Assembly (NCBI GenBank): GCA_039815505.1 | Contig: JBCBZE010000202.1 | Span: 1 to 6,329 of the forward strand | Length of the DNA stretch: 6,329 nt | Source of the DNA: CANLWN01 sp039815505 | Lineage (GTDB): Bacteria; Bacteroidota; Bacteroidia; Flavobacteriales; Flavobacteriaceae | Direction of reading: 5' to 3' | Shown here: piece by piece, positions 5,905-6,329 of the stretch | How positions within the stretch are numbered: position 1 is the first letter of the stretch | How the letters are laid out: every line of letters begins with the position of its first letter | Position numbers and translations under genes: made by a program | The notes under the pieces: generated by a model | Database searches by the model: none | Told to the model about the DNA's origin: nothing | Seen by the model: the letters and a program-made list of their open reading frames with translations, nothing else

Positions 5905-6329
5905 TTATTTTTTTACGATGGCGACCCGTCTGTTTAATTTTCTTCCTTCTTCGGTATGATTTGTTGATATAGGGGCTAACATGGAAACTCCTTTGCCCTC
6001 AAGACGATCTTTGGCAATACCGTGATTGGATACCAATTGCCGCACTACGGTCATGGCCCGCTCTTCGGAAAGTTTAAGATTGGAATTAAAATCACCGATA
6101 TTATCTGTATGCCCTACTACAAAAATAGAAGTTTTGGGGTGTTGCTTTAAATAGGAAGCGATCGTTTCAATAGTTGCGAGTGATTCTGGTAAAAGAGTGG
6201 CTTTGCCAAATTTAAAAAGTACACCATGCAGTACCATACTTCCTTTTTCTTCCAATTCATTATCAATGTCCTTTACGGAAATCAATCCTGTTTCCATTTC
6301 CTTGGATGCTACAATATCCAATCGGTATA
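5905..6329 (-). CDS. OmpA-family protein, C-terminal part (5' end beyond the window)
   Basis: The frame is open to the right edge. The codon at 6321 is TTG, in frame with upstream codons (Tyr-Arg-Leu), so it is not needed as a start and the gene should extend further. Counting from that Leu as residue 1, the fragment has a linker (TGLISVKDIDNELEEKG) and then an OmpA peptidoglycan-binding domain. The domain includes LHGVLFKFGKATLLPESLATI (31-51), VVGHTDNIGDFNSNLKLSEERAM (68-90) and the terminal NRRVAIVKK. The aspartate of H-T-D (D73) and the arginine of E-E-R-A (R88) correspond to the residues that bind diaminopimelate in OmpA, and both are kept. It should anchor an envelope protein to peptidoglycan. 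Bacteroidota OmpA proteins of this style often carry a larger N-terminal domain, which is not visible here. It is the most upstream gene of the run, 3 nt before the next. Confidence 0.9.
   Translation of the reverse strand, partial: YRLDIVASKEMETGLISVKDIDNELEEKGSMVLHGVLFKFGKATLLPESLATIETIASYLKQHPKTSIFVVGHTDNIGDFNSNLKLSEERAMTVVRQLVSNHGIAKDRLEGKGVSMLAPISTNHTEEGRKLNRRVAIVKK

Noticed and set aside
6207..6214. TAAATTTG on the minus strand, a perfect TAnnTTTG match, as an internal promoter
   Set aside because: It lies inside the OmpA coding region with no TTG at a suitable distance upstream and no gene starting soon after it. A similar match at 3027-3034 in the AraC gene fails for the same reason.
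6319..6321. TTG as the start of the OmpA-domain gene
   Set aside because: The frame continues through Arg and Tyr codons to the window edge, and OmpA proteins of this type usually have a larger N-terminal part. It is better read as a gene cut by the edge.

Overview
The window looks like the chromosome of a Bacteroidota bacterium, most likely a flavobacterium. The evidence is moderately A+T-rich DNA, A-rich leaders without clear Shine-Dalgarno sequences, several lipoproteins with short signal peptides (one with an acidic Ser-Asp-Asn-Asp-Asp stretch after the lipobox cysteine), a PD40-type propeller lipoprotein, and an OmpA-domain protein of the Bacteroidota style. The genus cannot be fixed from the sequence. 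All convincing genes lie on the minus strand, so the window reads from right to left. I see no tRNA, rRNA, CRISPR array, insertion sequence or phage gene.

Right part (6329 to about 1624): one closely packed run of genes, probably one transcript. In order it holds the C-terminal part of an OmpA-family protein that runs off the right edge, a roughly seven-helix membrane protein of unknown function (3 nt gap), a DHFR/RibD-C-like reductase (4 nt ATGA overlap), a possible 45-residue small ORF (again an ATGA overlap), a zinc-free quinone-oxidoreductase-like dehydrogenase, an AraC-family regulator, a four-helix membrane protein, and a small lipoprotein with a putative surface-export signal.

Left part (1623 to 1): a 125 bp intergenic gap with a weak hairpin and a candidate Bacteroidota-type promoter. 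It is followed by a second run of three consecutive lipoprotein genes: an unrecognised 159-residue protein, a 300-residue PD40 propeller protein 1 nt later, and the first 30 codons of another lipoprotein that continues past the left edge.

Taken together, this is ordinary-looking accessory or housekeeping chromosome: envelope proteins, two NAD(P)H-type oxidoreductases and a local transcription factor. The AraC protein is the only candidate regulator in view, and a redox or detoxification role for the central genes is inference from the families. The least explained item is the small ORF between the reductase and the dehydrogenase. I do not see a convincing novel multi-gene system.
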